Positions 23,615 through 36,402 of a DNA stretch of 64,000 nt are shown piece after piece. Position numbers and translations under genes: made by a program. Position 1 is the first letter of the stretch; each line of letters starts with the position of its first letter. Below the pieces are notes generated by a model that was not told where the DNA came from, did no database searches, and was given only the letters and a program-made list of their open reading frames with translations. The DNA comes from Paenibacillus wulumuqiensis (GTDB lineage Bacteria > Bacillota > Bacilli > Paenibacillales > Paenibacillaceae), in contig NZ_LAQP01000018.1 of NCBI RefSeq assembly GCF_000971965.1, forward strand, positions 62,001-126,000, written 5' to 3'.

Positions 23615-26278
23615 TTATTCCGGACTTTGTGTTGGGTTCTTTTTCTTGCGGCGGCGCGGGCGTCCTGCCGGTGCTCCTGCTTCTCCTGTAGGAGCTGCCG
23701 GACTCACGGCTGAACCCGGGCCTGCGTCGGTCGCTTTTTTCTTGCGGCCGCTGCCCTTTTTGTTGGAGACGACAGGACTGTCATATCCACCCTTACCGGA
23801 GCCAAAGGCAAAGCTGCGGCCCTGACCGCCGCCACTGGATGACGGGGAAGAGAAACCGATGCCTTTATCTTTTTTCCGTTTGCGCTTGCCTGCTGCGGCT
23901 GTTTCTCCTGCTGCCGGGTTAGCTGCAGCAGATGCCGCTGGTGCTGCTTTGGCCGACTTGTCTGTTTTAGGACCTCTGGCGGCTTTGGCTGCCTTGCCGA
24001 AGCGCTCGGCTTTTTTGGCGTTTTTGTTCTTGCCTCTGCCACCGCGCTTCTCACCATTCGGGGCACCCTGTGCTCCGCGTCCGCCACGGTCACCACCGCC
24101 GCGTGCTCCGCGATCTCCACCCGTACGGCGATTGCTTTTCGGCATATCGGTCAGTTCAAAGTCGATCGTATGATCGTCCATATTGACGTTGGCGACGCGA
24201 ATGGTCACGCTGTCCCCGATACGGAATACGCGGGAAGTACGCTCCCCGAGCAGTACCATATGCTGATCGTCGAAATGATAATAATCGTCGGTCAGCATAC
24301 CGAGGCGGATCAGACCCTCAACCGTATTTTCCAGTTCGATAAACATACCGAACCCGGTCACACTGCTGATAATGCCTTCGAATTCTTCGCCGACTTTGTC
24401 CAGCATGTATTCGGCTTTCTTCAGCTGATCCGTATCACGCTCGGCATCTACCGCTACGCGCTCGCGCTCGGAAGACTGCTGGGCGATGTCCGGCATCCGG
24501 CTCTCCAGATAAGCCTGACGCTCCGGTGTAAGTCCGCTGCCGCCATTCTCGATCACTTCACGGATGACCCGGTGAATGACCAGATCGGGATAACGACGGA
24601 TCGGGGAAGTGAAGTGGCTATAGTACTCGGCTGCCAGACCAAAGTGACCGGTGCTGTCTGCGGAATACTTGGCCTGCTTCATTGACCGCAGCATCATGGT
24701 GCTGATCACGGTCTCTTCCTTCTCGCCCTTGATCTGCTCCAACAGCTGCTGAAGTGCCCGCGGGTGGATCAAATTGCCTGTTCCTTTGACCGCATGGCCA
24801 AAGTTCGCAGCAAACGCCAGGAAGCCCTGCAGCTTCTCCTGATCCGGGTTCTCGTGAATACGGTACAGGAATGGCACTTTGAGCCAGTGGAAGTGCTCAG
24901 CGACCGTCTCGTTGGCTGCCAGCATGAATTCCTCGATGATCTGCTCAGCGACCGAACGCTCACGCTTCACGATATCGATCGGCTTGCCTTTTTCATCCAG
25001 AATGATCTTGGACTCTTCAAAGTCAAAATCAACGGCGCCGCGGCGAATCCGCTTGTCACGCAGCTTCATGGCGAGCTCGCGCATCAGTCTGAAGTCGTCG
25101 ATGAGCGGAGCATAACGTTCCAGCAGCTCCGGATCTTCATCTTCCAGAATGCGACGTACGTTTTTGTAGGTCATTCGTTCCTTGGTCTTGATCACACTGG
25201 TGAAGATGTCATGGCTGACTACCTTCATGTTCTCGTCGAACTCCATCTCACAGGAGAGCGTCAGACGATCTACCTGCGGATTCAGACTGCAGATCCCGTT
25301 GGACAGGCGATGCGGCAGCATCGGGATAACACGGTCTACCAGATAGACGCTGCAGCCGCGATTGTAGGCTTCATTGTCCAACATAGAACCTTCACGCACA
25401 TAATAGCCGACATCGGCGATATGGACGCCCAGACGGTAGTTGCCGTTCTCCAGACGCTCGACGTTAACCGCATCATCCAGATCCTTGGCATCTTCGCCAT
25501 CGATCGTCACGATATTTTTGCCGCGCAGATCGCGGCGTCCCTGCTGGATAATCTCTTCTTGGGTAATCTCATCCGGCGCAGCCTGCGCTTCATCCATTAC
25601 TTCATCAGGGAAAGCTTCCGGCAGCTGATGCTTGCGGATAATGGAGATGATATCGACACCCGGATCATCCTTGTGTCCGAGTACCTCGATTACGCGTCCT
25701 TCAGCTGCTGCGCGGCCTTCCGGATAGTTGATAATCTCGGCGACAACCTTCTCTCCGTCCACCGCTCCACCAAAGGACTCTTTGGGGATAAAGATATCGC
25801 GGTTGATCCGCTTATCATCCGGCAGCACAAAAGCATACGTATCGAGTGCCTGGAACACACCTACGATTTTGGTGTTTTTACGAACGAGTACACGCACGAC
25901 GACGCCTTCCATCCGTCCACCGGACGTATTGCGGGAAGTCACCTTCACCAGTACGGTATCTCCGTTCATGGCTGTGTTCAGGTCATTGGCATTAATATAT
26001 ACATCCCCATGCTCCCGGTCTTCCGGAATCAGGAAAGCAAAGCCCTTGGCGTGAGCCTGTACGCGTCCACGGACCAGGTCCATGCGCTCGGGTACGCCGT
26101 AAGCGTTCGCACTGTTCACAACGATATCGCCGGCATCTTCCAGCTTGTTGAGCAGCTTGACCAGTTCTTTGAAATCCGAGGCATCCTCAATCTGAAAATG
26201 CTCTTCCAGCTCCTGGTACGTCATGGGTTTATATGCGTCAGTACGCATGAATGTTAATAGTTGTTCTTCTGTAATCAT
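23615..26278 (-). CDS. rnr: Ribonuclease R
   Basis: The 887-residue protein starts at ATG 26278 (MITEEQLLTFMRT) with GAGGTG seven bases upstream. Domain order: N-terminal winged helix, two cold-shock/OB domains, RNB domain with the catalytic acidic motif GEDAKDLDDAV (about residues 261-271), S1 domain (FEGIISSVTGFGMFIELENTVEGLI, about 640-710), then a long Lys/Gly/Ala low-complexity tail ending in a basic cluster. It degrades structured RNA 3' to 5' and is needed with SmpB for tmRNA quality control. It lies upstream of smpB and downstream of secG. The tail is longer than in many homologues. Confidence 0.96.
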   Translation of the reverse strand: MITEEQLLTFMRTDAYKPMTYQELEEHFQIEDASDFKELVKLLNKLEDAGDIVVNSANAYGVPERMDLVRGRVQAHAKGFAFLIPEDREHGDVYINANDLNTAMNGDTVLVKVTSRNTSGGRMEGVVVRVLVRKNTKIVGVFQALDTYAFVLPDDKRINRDIFIPKESFGGAVDGEKVVAEIINYPEGRAAAEGRVIEVLGHKDDPGVDIISIIRKHQLPEAFPDEVMDEAQAAPDEITQEEIIQQGRRDLRGKNIVTIDGEDAKDLDDAVNVERLENGNYRLGVHIADVGYYVREGSMLDNEAYNRGCSVYLVDRVIPMLPHRLSNGICSLNPQVDRLTLSCEMEFDENMKVVSHDIFTSVIKTKERMTYKNVRRILEDEDPELLERYAPLIDDFRLMRELAMKLRDKRIRRGAVDFDFEESKIILDEKGKPIDIVKRERSVAEQIIEEFMLAANETVAEHFHWLKVPFLYRIHENPDQEKLQGFLAFAANFGHAVKGTGNLIHPRALQQLLEQIKGEKEETVISTMMLRSMKQAKYSADSTGHFGLAAEYYSHFTSPIRRYPDLVIHRVIREVIENGGSGLTPERQAYLESRMPDIAQQSSERERVAVDAERDTDQLKKAEYMLDKVGEEFEGIISSVTGFGMFIELENTVEGLIRLGMLTDDYYHFDDQHMVLLGERTSRVFRIGDSVTIRVANVNMDDHTIDFELTDMPKSNRRTGGDRGARGGGDRGGRGAQGAPNGEKRGGRGKNKNAKKAERFGKAAKAARGPKTDKSAKAAPAASAAANPAAGETAAAGKRKRKKDKGIGFSSPSSSGGGQGRSFAFGSGKGGYDSPVVSNKKGSGRKKKATDAGPGSAVSPAAPTGEAGAPAGRPRRRKKKNPTQSPE

Positions 26279-26447
26279 TGGTTTCACCTCGGCCAACCGT
26301 CAGCAGTGATTATGTGCATCGGGTTCGTATGTAATCCTCATTTGCGATGCGATACAAGCGGATCTGTGTCGGTGATGAAGAAGATCAAACCCAGTCCGCT
26401 CACATGATCTCTGCCCTTTCCTCTTCAGGCGGTTCATGCTCTATTTA

Positions 26448-26471
26448 GTATACACATACCCTAGTATACAC
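26448..26471. promoter_or_regulatory. Direct 9-bp repeats upstream of rnr
   Basis: AGTATACAC at 26448-26456 and 26463-26471, 15 bases apart. On the minus strand each reads GTGTATACT and contains a possible -10 TATACT; no good -35 was found. They could be an operator or two promoters. Confidence 0.4.
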
Positions 26472-26643
26472 TAAATTAATCGAAACCCCTTATTTCCGAT
26501 CAAATATTCAGTATGAGCCTGTTGTCCCGTAGTGTTACACGAGCCAACTCTGGCGTCCTTTTTTTCATAAATGACTTGCCCTCTTCACTGATGGACTGCC
26601 GAACAGTCATAGGCAGCTCGGCTCATTTAAACCATTCATTTAT

Positions 26644-26700
26644 AAAAAAAGGCGGTCCATCTGTCACTCTCTCCTTGGTAAGGAGTGACGAATGGACCGC
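26644..26700 (-). terminator. Strong hairpin terminator between secG and rnr
   Basis: GCGGTCCAT (26652-26660) and ATGGACCGC (26692-26700) are the ends of a stem that continues through GTCACTC/GAGTGAC. The T7 tract follows on the minus strand (26644-26650). It lies about 370 bases before the rnr start, so it may be a leader attenuator rather than a simple secG end; secG has its own terminator at 26821. Confidence 0.8.
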
Positions 26701-26820
26701 AAAAGGTCTTGCACATCATGGACTTCGGTCTTGCTTCAACTTACATGGGAATAATGGACAAGCTCGGGAACAGTTCCAAGTATAGCCCGGCTCTATGAAC
26801 TCTTTATGAACAGACTGCAT
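26701..26820. other. Short intergenic stretch between two terminators
   Basis: The leader between the secG terminator and the hairpin holds no ORF that I would support. Confidence 0.4.
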
Positions 26821-26872
26821 AAAAACAGCCCGTTACAGTGAAAAATAATCTTCACCATAATGAGCTGTTTTT
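26821..26872 (-). terminator. Terminator of secG
   Basis: AAAAACAGC (26821-26829) pairs with GCTGTTTTT (26864-26872). The loop has an inner GTGAA/TTCAC stem. T-runs on both sides. Confidence 0.8.
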
Positions 26873-26906
26873 GCAAAACTGAAGCGAGTCTTCATGACTT
26901 GCCTAT

Positions 26907-27137
26907 TTATCTAAATACAGCAACCAGAACCGCCAGAATGAAGAAACCTGCTGCCAGACCGATCGTTACGCGCTGCAGTACCAATTCCATCCCGCGTGCT
27001 TTGGTTTTGCCGAAAAGCTGCTCAGCGCCGCCGGAGATGGCACCGGACAGGCCAGCACTTTTACCTTTTTGGAGTAATACAACGAGAATTAGACCAACGG
27101 AAAAAATAGTGAGCAAGATTTGCAAAGTTGTTTGCAT
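26907..27137 (-). CDS. secG: Preprotein translocase subunit SecG
   Basis: The 76-residue protein starts at ATG 27137 with AGGAGGTG upstream. It has two membrane segments ([15 protein letters not shown] and [17 protein letters not shown]) joined by a Gly-rich cytoplasmic loop with the family motif [14 protein letters not shown]. It is the small third subunit of the SecYEG channel. secG-rnr-smpB is a conserved order in Bacilli. Confidence 0.94.
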   Translation of the reverse strand: MQTTLQILLTIFSVGLILVVLLQKGKSAGLSGAISGGAEQLFGKTKARGMELVLQRVTIGLAAGFFILAVLVAVFR

Positions 27138-27290
27138 GAATTCCACCTCCTAGAGCGAATGCGCCGAACATCTATAAATGGTATAAAATCACGAATCATG
27201 TTATAGAAACAGCATTTATAGTTTAGCATAAATTCGCGCCGTATAGCAATGGCTGGAAGCCGGAACGTATCTGAATGAGCAATAAAAAAA

Positions 27291-27320
27291 GCCAGCCACC
27301 TGCATATGCAGATGGCTGGC
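27291..27320 (-). terminator. Terminator of eno
   Basis: GCCAGCCA-C-CTGCA (27291-27304) pairs with TGCAG-A-TGGCTGGC (27307-27320), a long stem with a tight loop. A T7 tract follows on the minus strand. It lies about 150 bases after the eno stop; the gap holds no gene. Confidence 0.9.
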
Positions 27321-27471
27321 GGTGCGGTGATACGACTCTTTTTACGGCTAAGTAGCGGCCCAGACCGTTCGAGCGCCATATCACCGGCACGTATATTCAG
27401 TATAAACAGAGCAGTTGGCGCAGTCACTTTTGGCTGATATCAGCTAAAGATGCTGCGGACAGAAGCAATAA

Positions 27472-29067
<1,596 letters not shown>

Positions 29068-30609
29068 TTACTTGCGGCTGGAAATGATGGAAGTACCCGT
29101 CATTTCTGCCGGCTTGTCAATTTGCAGCAGGTCGAGGATCGTTGGAGCGATATCGCCCAGGATTCCGCCTTCACGCAGGATTACATTTTTGTCGGTTACG
29201 ATAAATGGAACCGGATTGGTGGTATGGGAAGTCTGAGGACGTCCATTCTCATCAATTTCAGTCTCGGCGTTACCATGGTCAGCTGTAATCAGCGCCACGC
29301 CGCCTTTTGCCAGAATCGCTTCCACGACACGACCTACACATTCATCGGTTGTCTCGACCGCTTTGATCGTCGGCTCCAGCTTACCGGAGTGACCAACCAT
29401 ATCCGGGTTGGCAAAGTTCAGGATAATCGCATCCTGTCTTTCCGCTTCGATCTCGGCGATACAAGCATCCGCCACTTCACGCGCGCTCATCTCCGGCTGC
29501 AGGTCATAAGTGGCGACTTTAGGAGAGTTAATCAGAATACGAGTCTCGCCTTCCAGTTCCACATCACGTCCGCCGCTGAAGAAGAAAGTAACGTGCGGGT
29601 ATTTTTCGGTCTCGGCAATACGAAGCTGTTTCTTGCCATTTTGTACAAGTACTTCACCCAGTGTGTTGTCGAGACTCTTCGGTCCGTAAGCTACATGTCC
29701 GTGAACCGTATCGCTGTATGTGGTGAGACATACATAATACAGATTCTTCGGATAATCGCCACGGTCGAAGCCTGCGAATTCAGGCTGTGTGAACGCCTGG
29801 GACAGCTGGATCGCACGGTCAGGACGGAAGTTCAGGAAGATTACGGAATCTCCATCGCCTACAGTTCCTACCGGTTGTCCGTCTGCATCGACGATCACGG
29901 AAGGTTCTACGAACTCGTCGTATACTTCCTGAGCATATGAAGACGTCACTACAGTCAGTGGATCTTTGAACTGAGGACCTTCACCGTAAGCAATCGCACG
30001 GAAAGCTTTTTCTACACGTTCCCACCGTTTGTCACGGTCCATCGCATAGTAACGTCCCTGTACGCTGGCAATTTTACCGATGCCTACGCTACTGATTTTC
30101 TCAGTCAGCTGTTCCATGTACTTTTTACCGCTGTCCGGCGATACATCACGTCCGTCCAGGAACACATGGATCAGTACATCTTCAAAGTTTTCTGCTTTTG
30201 CCATGTCGAGTGTAGCGAACAGATGGTCAATATGACTGTGTACGCCACCATCGGACAGCAGTGTAAATACATGAAGTTTTTTACCGCCGGATTTCGCATT
30301 TTCGAATGCGCCCTTCAGCACTTCATTTTGGAAAAATTCTCCGTCACGGATCGACTTGGAGATGCGGGTCAGATCCTGATATACGATGCGGCCTGCACCG
30401 ATATTCAGGTGACCGACTTCCGAGTTACCCATCTGCCCTTCCGGCAGACCTACCGCTTCACCGCAAGCAGTGAGGGTAGTGTGAGGATATTCAGTCATGT
30501 AACGGTCGTAGTTCGGCTTCTTGGCCTGGGCAACACCGTTGCCTTCCATTTCTGCGCGAAGACCGAATCCGTCCATGATAATTAGAGCTACCGGTTTTGG
30601 TGCTGACAT
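29068..30609 (-). CDS. gpmI: 2,3-bisphosphoglycerate-independent phosphoglycerate mutase
   Basis: The 513-residue protein starts at ATG 30609, directly after the tpiA stop, with GGGGGCGAAG upstream. It is the Mn-dependent alkaline-phosphatase-like type: MDGFG near the N-terminus, the phosphate-accepting Ser63 in [27 protein letters not shown] and other metal-binding motifs. It interconverts 3- and 2-phosphoglycerate. It is co-transcribed with tpiA. Confidence 0.96.
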   Translation of the reverse strand: MSAPKPVALIIMDGFGLRAEMEGNGVAQAKKPNYDRYMTEYPHTTLTACGEAVGLPEGQMGNSEVGHLNIGAGRIVYQDLTRISKSIRDGEFFQNEVLKGAFENAKSGGKKLHVFTLLSDGGVHSHIDHLFATLDMAKAENFEDVLIHVFLDGRDVSPDSGKKYMEQLTEKISSVGIGKIASVQGRYYAMDRDKRWERVEKAFRAIAYGEGPQFKDPLTVVTSSYAQEVYDEFVEPSVIVDADGQPVGTVGDGDSVIFLNFRPDRAIQLSQAFTQPEFAGFDRGDYPKNLYYVCLTTYSDTVHGHVAYGPKSLDNTLGEVLVQNGKKQLRIAETEKYPHVTFFFSGGRDVELEGETRILINSPKVATYDLQPEMSAREVADACIAEIEAERQDAIILNFANPDMVGHSGKLEPTIKAVETTDECVGRVVEAILAKGGVALITADHGNAETEIDENGRPQTSHTTNPVPFIVTDKNVILREGGILGDIAPTILDLLQIDKPAEMTGTSIISSRK

Positions 30610-31422
<813 letters not shown>

Positions 31423-31433
31423 CTATTGTAAAC

Positions 31434-32615
31434 TTATTTATCGTTGAGTGCCACAACGCCCGGAAGCTCTTTACCTTCCATGAATTCCAGGGAAGCGCCG
31501 CCGCCTGTAGAAATATGGTTCATTTTATCAGCCAGGTGGAACTTCTCAGCTGCTGCTGCGGAGTCACCGCCACCGATTACAGTGTATGCGTCTGTTGTTG
31601 CACAAGCTTCAGCGACTGCACGTGTACCATGGGAGAATGGTTCGATTTCGAATACGCCCATTGGTCCGTTCCATACAACCAGCTTGGAATTTTTGATTAC
31701 ATCTGCATAGATTTCACGAGTTTTCGGTCCGATGTCAATACCTTCCCAGTCTGCAGGAATGTTACCAACTTCAACGATTTGCGTGTTTGCATCTGCGCTG
31801 AAATCATCGGAGATTACGATATCTACCGGCAGGTAGAAGTTTTTGCCCAGGTTTTTCGCTTTTTCGATAAAGCCCAGTGCTACATCCAGTTTGCTTTCAT
31901 CCAGCAGAGATTGGCCAACTTCATAACCCTGTGCTTTCATGAAAGTATAGGACAGACCGCCACCGATGATTACGTTGTCTGCCAGGTTCAGCAGGTTGTC
32001 GATTACATCGATTTTGTCTTTAACTTTGGAACCGCCGATGATCGCTGTGAAAGGACGCTCCGGATTGTTCAGGGCTTTGCCCAGTACATCCAGTTCTTTC
32101 TCCATCAGCAGACCGGATACAGCCGGCAGGTGGTGAGCGATACCTTCTGTGGAAGCATGAGCACGGTGAGCTGCGCCGAATGCATCATTTACGAACAGGT
32201 CAGCCAGTTCAGCAAACGATTTGGCCAGTTCAGCATCGTTTTTCTCTTCGCCTGGGTAGAAACGTACGTTTTCAAGTACCAGTACGTCGCCTTCCTTCAT
32301 GTCAGCGATTTTTGCTTTTACTGCATCGCCGATCGCTTCGTCAGCTTTGGCTACCGGTTTGCCCAGCAGTTCGGACAGACGCTCAGCCGGAGCTGTCAGA
32401 CGCATGGATTCAACCACTTCGCCTTTTGGACGGCCAAGGTGGCTCGCCAGCAGGATTTTAGCGCCTTTTTCGATCAGGTAGTTGATGGTTGGCAGTGTCT
32501 CGCGGATACGCTTGTCATCCGTAATTTTGCCATCTTCCATTGGTACGTTGAAATCGACACGTACAAATACCACTTTGCCAGCTACTTCTACATCACGTAC
32601 ACTTTTTTTGTTCAT
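31434..32615 (-). CDS. pgk: Phosphoglycerate kinase
   Basis: The 393-residue protein starts at ATG 32615 ([14 protein letters not shown]) with GGAGG nine bases upstream. It shows [13 protein letters not shown] at the N-terminus, [10 protein letters not shown], and the C-terminal nucleotide-binding [14 protein letters not shown] and [14 protein letters not shown]. It catalyses the first ATP-making step of lower glycolysis. A terminator separates it from gap, so transcripts of gap and pgk should differ in amount. Confidence 0.97.
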   Translation of the reverse strand: MNKKSVRDVEVAGKVVFVRVDFNVPMEDGKITDDKRIRETLPTINYLIEKGAKILLASHLGRPKGEVVESMRLTAPAERLSELLGKPVAKADEAIGDAVKAKIADMKEGDVLVLENVRFYPGEEKNDAELAKSFAELADLFVNDAFGAAHRAHASTEGIAHHLPAVSGLLMEKELDVLGKALNNPERPFTAIIGGSKVKDKIDVIDNLLNLADNVIIGGGLSYTFMKAQGYEVGQSLLDESKLDVALGFIEKAKNLGKNFYLPVDIVISDDFSADANTQIVEVGNIPADWEGIDIGPKTREIYADVIKNSKLVVWNGPMGVFEIEPFSHGTRAVAEACATTDAYTVIGGGDSAAAAEKFHLADKMNHISTGGGASLEFMEGKELPGVVALNDK

Positions 32616-32815
32616 TCGTCGTTCCTCCATGTCCGTATTTTGAACAGATTGCCGGGGTCTGCACAGCGGTCCGAATAACCGATGGACATGATTTTCCCGG
32701 GATCATCCCGATCGTCTGCGTCAGCTGCTGCAGCCCGTATACAATCTATCAATAGTAAAATCAGGAACAGCTTATTGCCAACAACTACGGTAATCCGCCA
32801 GATGTTGACTTAGAA

Positions 32816-32848
32816 AAAGCGGAAACAAATGAGATCTGTTTCCGCTTT
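32816..32848 (-). terminator. Terminator between gap and pgk
   Basis: AAAGCGGAAACA (32816-32827) pairs perfectly with TGTTTCCGCTTT (32837-32848); on the minus strand it is followed by TTCTAAGT. Some transcripts probably end here while others read through to pgk. Confidence 0.82.
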
Positions 32849-32883
32849 ATGGAATTAATATTTATTCCAGCTGCTGTTTCGTA

Positions 32884-33888
32884 TTAGGCTTTGTTTGCAA
32901 AGTACTCCAAAGTACGAACCAGTTGAGCTGTGTAGGACATTTCGTTGTCGTACCAAGCTACAGTTTTAACCAGCTGCTTGTCGCCAACTGTCAGAACGCG
33001 AGTTTGAGTCGCATCGAACAGGGAACCGAAAGTCATACCTTTGATGTCGGAAGATACGATTTCATCTTCAGTGTAGCCATAAGTTTCCGGATCGGAAGCT
33101 TCTTTCATAGCTGCGTTGATTTCTTCAACAGTTACGGATTTCTCCAGAACTGTTACCAGCTCAGTCAGGGAACCAGTAGCTACAGGCACACGTTGTGCTC
33201 CGCCATCCAGTTTACCTTTCAGTTCTGGAATAACCAGACCGATTGCTTTAGCAGCACCAGTTGTGTTAGGAATGATGTTTTCAGCCGCTGCACGAGCACG
33301 ACGGAAGTCACCTTTGGAGTGTGGAGCATCCAGAGTGTTCTGGTCGCCAGTGTAAGCGTGGATTGTAGTCATCAGACCTTCAACAACGCCGAATTTGTCT
33401 TGCAGAGTTTTTGCCATAGGTGCCAGGCAGTTTGTTGTGCAAGATGCACCGGAGATAACTGTTTCAGTACCATCCAGGATTTCGTGGTTTACGTTGTAAA
33501 CGATTGTTTTCATGTCGCCAGTTGCTGGAGCGGAGATAACAACGCGCTTAGCGCCTGCTTTCAGGTGAAGCTCAGCTTTTTCTTTTGTAGTGAAGAAGCC
33601 TGTGCACTCCAGTACGATGTCTACGCCAAGCTCGCCCCAAGGCAGTTCTTCAGGGTTGCGGTTAGCCAGAACTTTAACTTCTTTGCCGTTTACTTTGAAG
33701 AAACCATCATGTACTTCAACGTCTCCGTTGAATTTACCTTGAGTAGTGTCATATTTCAAAAGATGCGCCAGCATTTTAGCGTCAGTCAAATCGTTGATTG
33801 CTACTACTTCGATACCTGCTACGTCTTGAATACGACGGAAAGCAAGACGTCCGATACGTCCAAAACCGTTAATACCAACTTTAACCAT
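32884..33888 (-). CDS. gapA: Glyceraldehyde-3-phosphate dehydrogenase, glycolytic type
   Basis: The 334-residue protein starts at ATG 33888 with AGGAGG upstream. The Rossmann motif [12 protein letters not shown] opens it; the NAD-specificity Asp is in INDLTD (residue 33); the catalytic Cys150 is in [12 protein letters not shown] and its partner His is further on in [10 protein letters not shown]. The Asp33 indicates NAD rather than NADP, the glycolytic GapA. It lies directly downstream of cggR. Confidence 0.97.
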   Translation of the reverse strand: MVKVGINGFGRIGRLAFRRIQDVAGIEVVAINDLTDAKMLAHLLKYDTTQGKFNGDVEVHDGFFKVNGKEVKVLANRNPEELPWGELGVDIVLECTGFFTTKEKAELHLKAGAKRVVISAPATGDMKTIVYNVNHEILDGTETVISGASCTTNCLAPMAKTLQDKFGVVEGLMTTIHAYTGDQNTLDAPHSKGDFRRARAAAENIIPNTTGAAKAIGLVIPELKGKLDGGAQRVPVATGSLTELVTVLEKSVTVEEINAAMKEASDPETYGYTEDEIVSSDIKGMTFGSLFDATQTRVLTVGDKQLVKTVAWYDNEMSYTAQLVRTLEYFANKA

Positions 33889-34058
33889 GAGTTAATTCCT
33901 CCTAGAAATAAGTTTATGATTTATTCAATCAAGACATGACCCTCTCGAGCCTGTCAAGACAACAATAATAAGATGAAGCTTGTCTGCCTGCTGCCGGATA
34001 AGACAGTGCATGTCATGACACAGTCACAAGCATAACACTGATTCGTCCCGGGAAACCA

Positions 34059-35087
34059 CTACAGCTCCTTGACGATCTCTCTGGCAGCGGCTTCGTCAAT
34101 GACCAGGATATCTTCCTGACCGAATTTAAGTACAGCATGGATAGATTTTGCTTTGCTGCGTCCGCCTGCTATTCCAATGACGACTTCAGCGTTGGCGATA
34201 TCCTCCAGCTGAAGTCCGAGTGTCAGCATATGATGCACAGTCTGACCCTCTTCATTGAAATAATGACCAAATGATTCGGCCACGGCTCCAGCGCTGCGGA
34301 TCTCCTCTACCGTCTGTGGGTCCAGTCTCCGGCGCCGTACCATTTCCATCGCATCACCGATGCCATGAATAATGATTCTCGCCCGCCGGATAAAATCGAC
34401 AATCTCACGGACATTCTGATCCTGATACAGCAGCTCGTAAGCATCTCTGCGCAGCAGATCAGGCACATGCAGCAGCCGGTACTGCGCACCTACACGCTTA
34501 GCCATGGTAGAGACGATGGAGTTAGCCTGGTACTCCATGTTCTCGCCCAGTCCGCCTCTTGCCGGTACGAACCAGGCATCCTTTAGAGGTGCCGGAAAGG
34601 TCGGGCTAAGCTGCTCTGCCACTTCGGCAAGCGTAAAGCCGCCGGTTACAGCCACAATATCATTTTCACGAATCACACTGAGCAGGGCTTTGGCGCCAGC
34701 TCTGCCAAGGTTCTGCTTGGTACTGGCTGATGTGTCACTATCTCCAGGTACAATAACAACCTGTCTTAGTCCATACACATCACGAATGCGATCTTCCAAT
34801 ACGGACAATCCGAGCAACTCTTCCATAATCGGTTCAAGTTCCTCCAGCAGCTCTCTGCCTGCTTCACTGATCCTCATCCCTGTACTCTCGATCTCGAGTA
34901 ATCCCAGAGCTTTGAGCAGGTCGGTCTCAGCTCGCAGTACCCGTTCCGTCATATTGAGGGAAGTAGCGAGCGACCTTCGCCCGACCAGCCCCGTCAGCAT
35001 GACCTGATGTAGGATGGTGTATCTTTTTTTCAGTACCTCAGTGAGATCGGGCAGAAGCTGCTCTTGTATTTCAAGTAATTTTCGCAT
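34059..35087 (-). CDS. cggR: Central glycolytic genes regulator CggR
   Basis: The 342-residue protein starts at ATG 35087 (MRKLLEIQEQ) with GGAGTGG five bases upstream. The N-terminus has the SorC/DeoR helix-turn-helix (GRRSLATSLNMTERVLRAETDLLK), and the C-terminal sugar-binding domain contains the phosphosugar-binding GGFTLAEVAEQL and GGRSKAKSIHAVLK motifs. CggR is the repressor of the gap operon that is released by fructose-1,6-bisphosphate. A matching operator lies upstream, so it represses its own operon. Confidence 0.95.
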   Translation of the reverse strand: MRKLLEIQEQLLPDLTEVLKKRYTILHQVMLTGLVGRRSLATSLNMTERVLRAETDLLKALGLLEIESTGMRISEAGRELLEELEPIMEELLGLSVLEDRIRDVYGLRQVVIVPGDSDTSASTKQNLGRAGAKALLSVIRENDIVAVTGGFTLAEVAEQLSPTFPAPLKDAWFVPARGGLGENMEYQANSIVSTMAKRVGAQYRLLHVPDLLRRDAYELLYQDQNVREIVDFIRRARIIIHGIGDAMEMVRRRRLDPQTVEEIRSAGAVAESFGHYFNEEGQTVHHMLTLGLQLEDIANAEVVIGIAGGRSKAKSIHAVLKFGQEDILVIDEAAAREIVKEL

Positions 35088-35157
35088 GCTTTCCACTCCT
35101 GCAACTTGTCTCGCTCAGTGTAATTGGAAACCTAAATGAATCAGGCTAAGTACTATG

Positions 35158-35193
35158 GACTCAAAATGTCCCGGCATAACTTTTTAAGTCCCA
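35158..35193 (-). promoter_or_regulatory. CggR operator
   Basis: On the minus strand: TGGGAC-N6-AGTT-N4-CGGGAC-N6-AGTC, exactly the spacing of the known CggR site (CGGGAC-N6-TGTC-N4-CGGGAC-N6-TGTC). It lies just after the likely transcription start of cggR. Confidence 0.85.
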
Positions 35194-35198
35194 CGTCT

Positions 35199-35227
35199 AT
35201 ATTAACCAATTTTCGCGTTGGAAGCAA
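35199..35227 (-). promoter_or_regulatory. SigA-type promoter of the cggR operon
   Basis: On the minus strand TTGCTT (35222-35227) and TAATAT (35199-35204) are 17 bp apart. Start of transcription would be near 35192, so the CggR operator begins at +1. Confidence 0.75.
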
Positions 35228-35334
35228 GTCTTTGCGACAACTAATTGTGGAAGGTATGCGTGATAAATATTATGGAAGCGCTGCTTGCTTTTTAGGTTTA
35301 TTTCATCTATACTAATTCTTGCTGTTGCTTATCT

Positions 35335-35409
35335 GCGCCCGTGGTCCAATGGATATGACGTAGGCCTCCGAAGCCTGAGATCCAAGTTCGATTCTTGGCG
35401 GGCGCGCCA
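35335..35409 (+). tRNA. tRNA-Arg (anticodon CCG)
   Basis: A 75-nt cloverleaf: acceptor GCGCCCG/CGGGCGC with discriminator G and encoded CCA (35407-35409); T-arm CCAAG-TTCGATT-CTTGG; anticodon loop CTCCGAA flanked by TAGGC/GCCTG gives anticodon CCG, reading CGG. Single gene, not in a cluster. Confidence 0.93.
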
Positions 35410-35505
35410 TTTAATCTTTTTTGCAGCAGACATTCAGAGCTTCATCGTAATCCATATATATTATCGCATGATTAATTACATACTTTTTTTCGAATAATAG
35501 AACGC

Positions 35506-35532
35506 ATAACCAGCCCAGGCTGGTTATTTTTG
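35506..35532 (+). terminator. Terminator of tRNA-Arg
   Basis: ATAACCAGCC (35506-35515) and GGCTGGTTAT (35518-35527) with a 2-nt loop and T5 tail on the plus strand. Confidence 0.8.
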
Positions 35533-35649
35533 TATCTGCATATAGATATGATTGGCAGGCGGGACAGCATTTGTCCATAACTGGCAGCAAACAACCCTCT
35601 TCATCATTAACCCATTTTTTATCATTTCAGGCATTTTTACAGCTAATAG

Positions 35650-35689
35650 TTTGACCATCTTTGACTTTTAGTTTGAACTATCCTATAAT
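35650..35689 (+). promoter_or_regulatory. CtsR-controlled promoter of clpP
   Basis: On the minus strand AGTCAAA-GAT-GGTCAAA (35650-35666) matches the CtsR heptad repeat exactly. It overlaps the -35 TTGACT (35661-35666); TATAAT (35684-35689) follows with a 17-bp spacer. CtsR would therefore repress clpP until heat or stress. Confidence 0.9.
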
Positions 35690-35782
35690 GTGGTAAGAAC
35701 AATTGAATTAATGATGTTGTTTGAAGTAATGATCCACTATATAATCACACTTATTATGATTGTAATCTAAGGAGGGTTTCTA

Positions 35783-36379
35783 GTGAGTTATATCCCAATG
35801 GTCGTTGAACAGAGCAGCCGTGGTGAACGTGCTTATGACATTTACTCCCGTCTGCTGAAAGACCGTATCATTTTCCTTGGTTCCGAAGTCAATGATATGG
35901 TAGCTAACGCAATTATTGCACAGATGCTGTTCCTGGAAGCTGAAGACCCTGAGAAAGATATCCACCTCTACATTAACAGCCCGGGCGGTTCCATTACTGC
36001 AGGTATGGCTATTTACGATACAATGCAATTTATCAAAGCCGATGTATCTACAATCTGTGTAGGTATGGCTGCAAGTATGGGCGCATTCCTGCTGAATGCC
36101 GGCGCCAAAGGCAAGCGTTTTGCACTGCCTAACAGCGAAGTGATGATTCACCAGCCGCTGGGGGGAGCTCAGGGCCAGGCAACGGATATTGAGATCCGTG
36201 CACGCCGCATCCTCAAAATGCGCGACAAGCTGAACAAAATTCTGGCTGAACGTACAGGACAGCCGCTGGAACGTATCGAAAAAGATACTGACCGTGACTA
36301 TTTCATGACTGCGGCCGACGCTCAGGAATACGGGCTGATCGACAAAGTCATCGAAAAAACACCTCCGCAAGGAATCTAA
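35783..36379 (+). CDS. clpP: ATP-dependent Clp protease proteolytic subunit
   Basis: The 198-residue protein starts at GTG 35783 with AAGGAGGG upstream. The catalytic triad Ser98 ([11 protein letters not shown]), His123 ([10 protein letters not shown]) and Asp172 is intact, and the length is the usual one. ClpP forms a two-ring 14-mer that degrades proteins handed over by ClpX or ClpC. It is a single-gene unit with a CtsR site upstream and a terminator downstream. Confidence 0.98.
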   Translation: MSYIPMVVEQSSRGERAYDIYSRLLKDRIIFLGSEVNDMVANAIIAQMLFLEAEDPEKDIHLYINSPGGSITAGMAIYDTMQFIKADVSTICVGMAASMGAFLLNAGAKGKRFALPNSEVMIHQPLGGAQGQATDIEIRARRILKMRDKLNKILAERTGQPLERIEKDTDRDYFMTAADAQEYGLIDKVIEKTPPQGI

Positions 36380-36402
36380 GCCGGCTAACTGCCTGCCTAC
36401 CC

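Noticed and set aside
26500-26568. 22-codon frame upstream of rnr as a confirmed gene
   Set aside because: GAGGG is ten bases upstream, but no homologue is known to me; it is mentioned only under findings.
26644-26700. T-box reading of the hairpin before rnr
   Set aside because: It contains GGACCGC-like bases but in the wrong arm order, and there is no stem I; it reads as a plain terminator.
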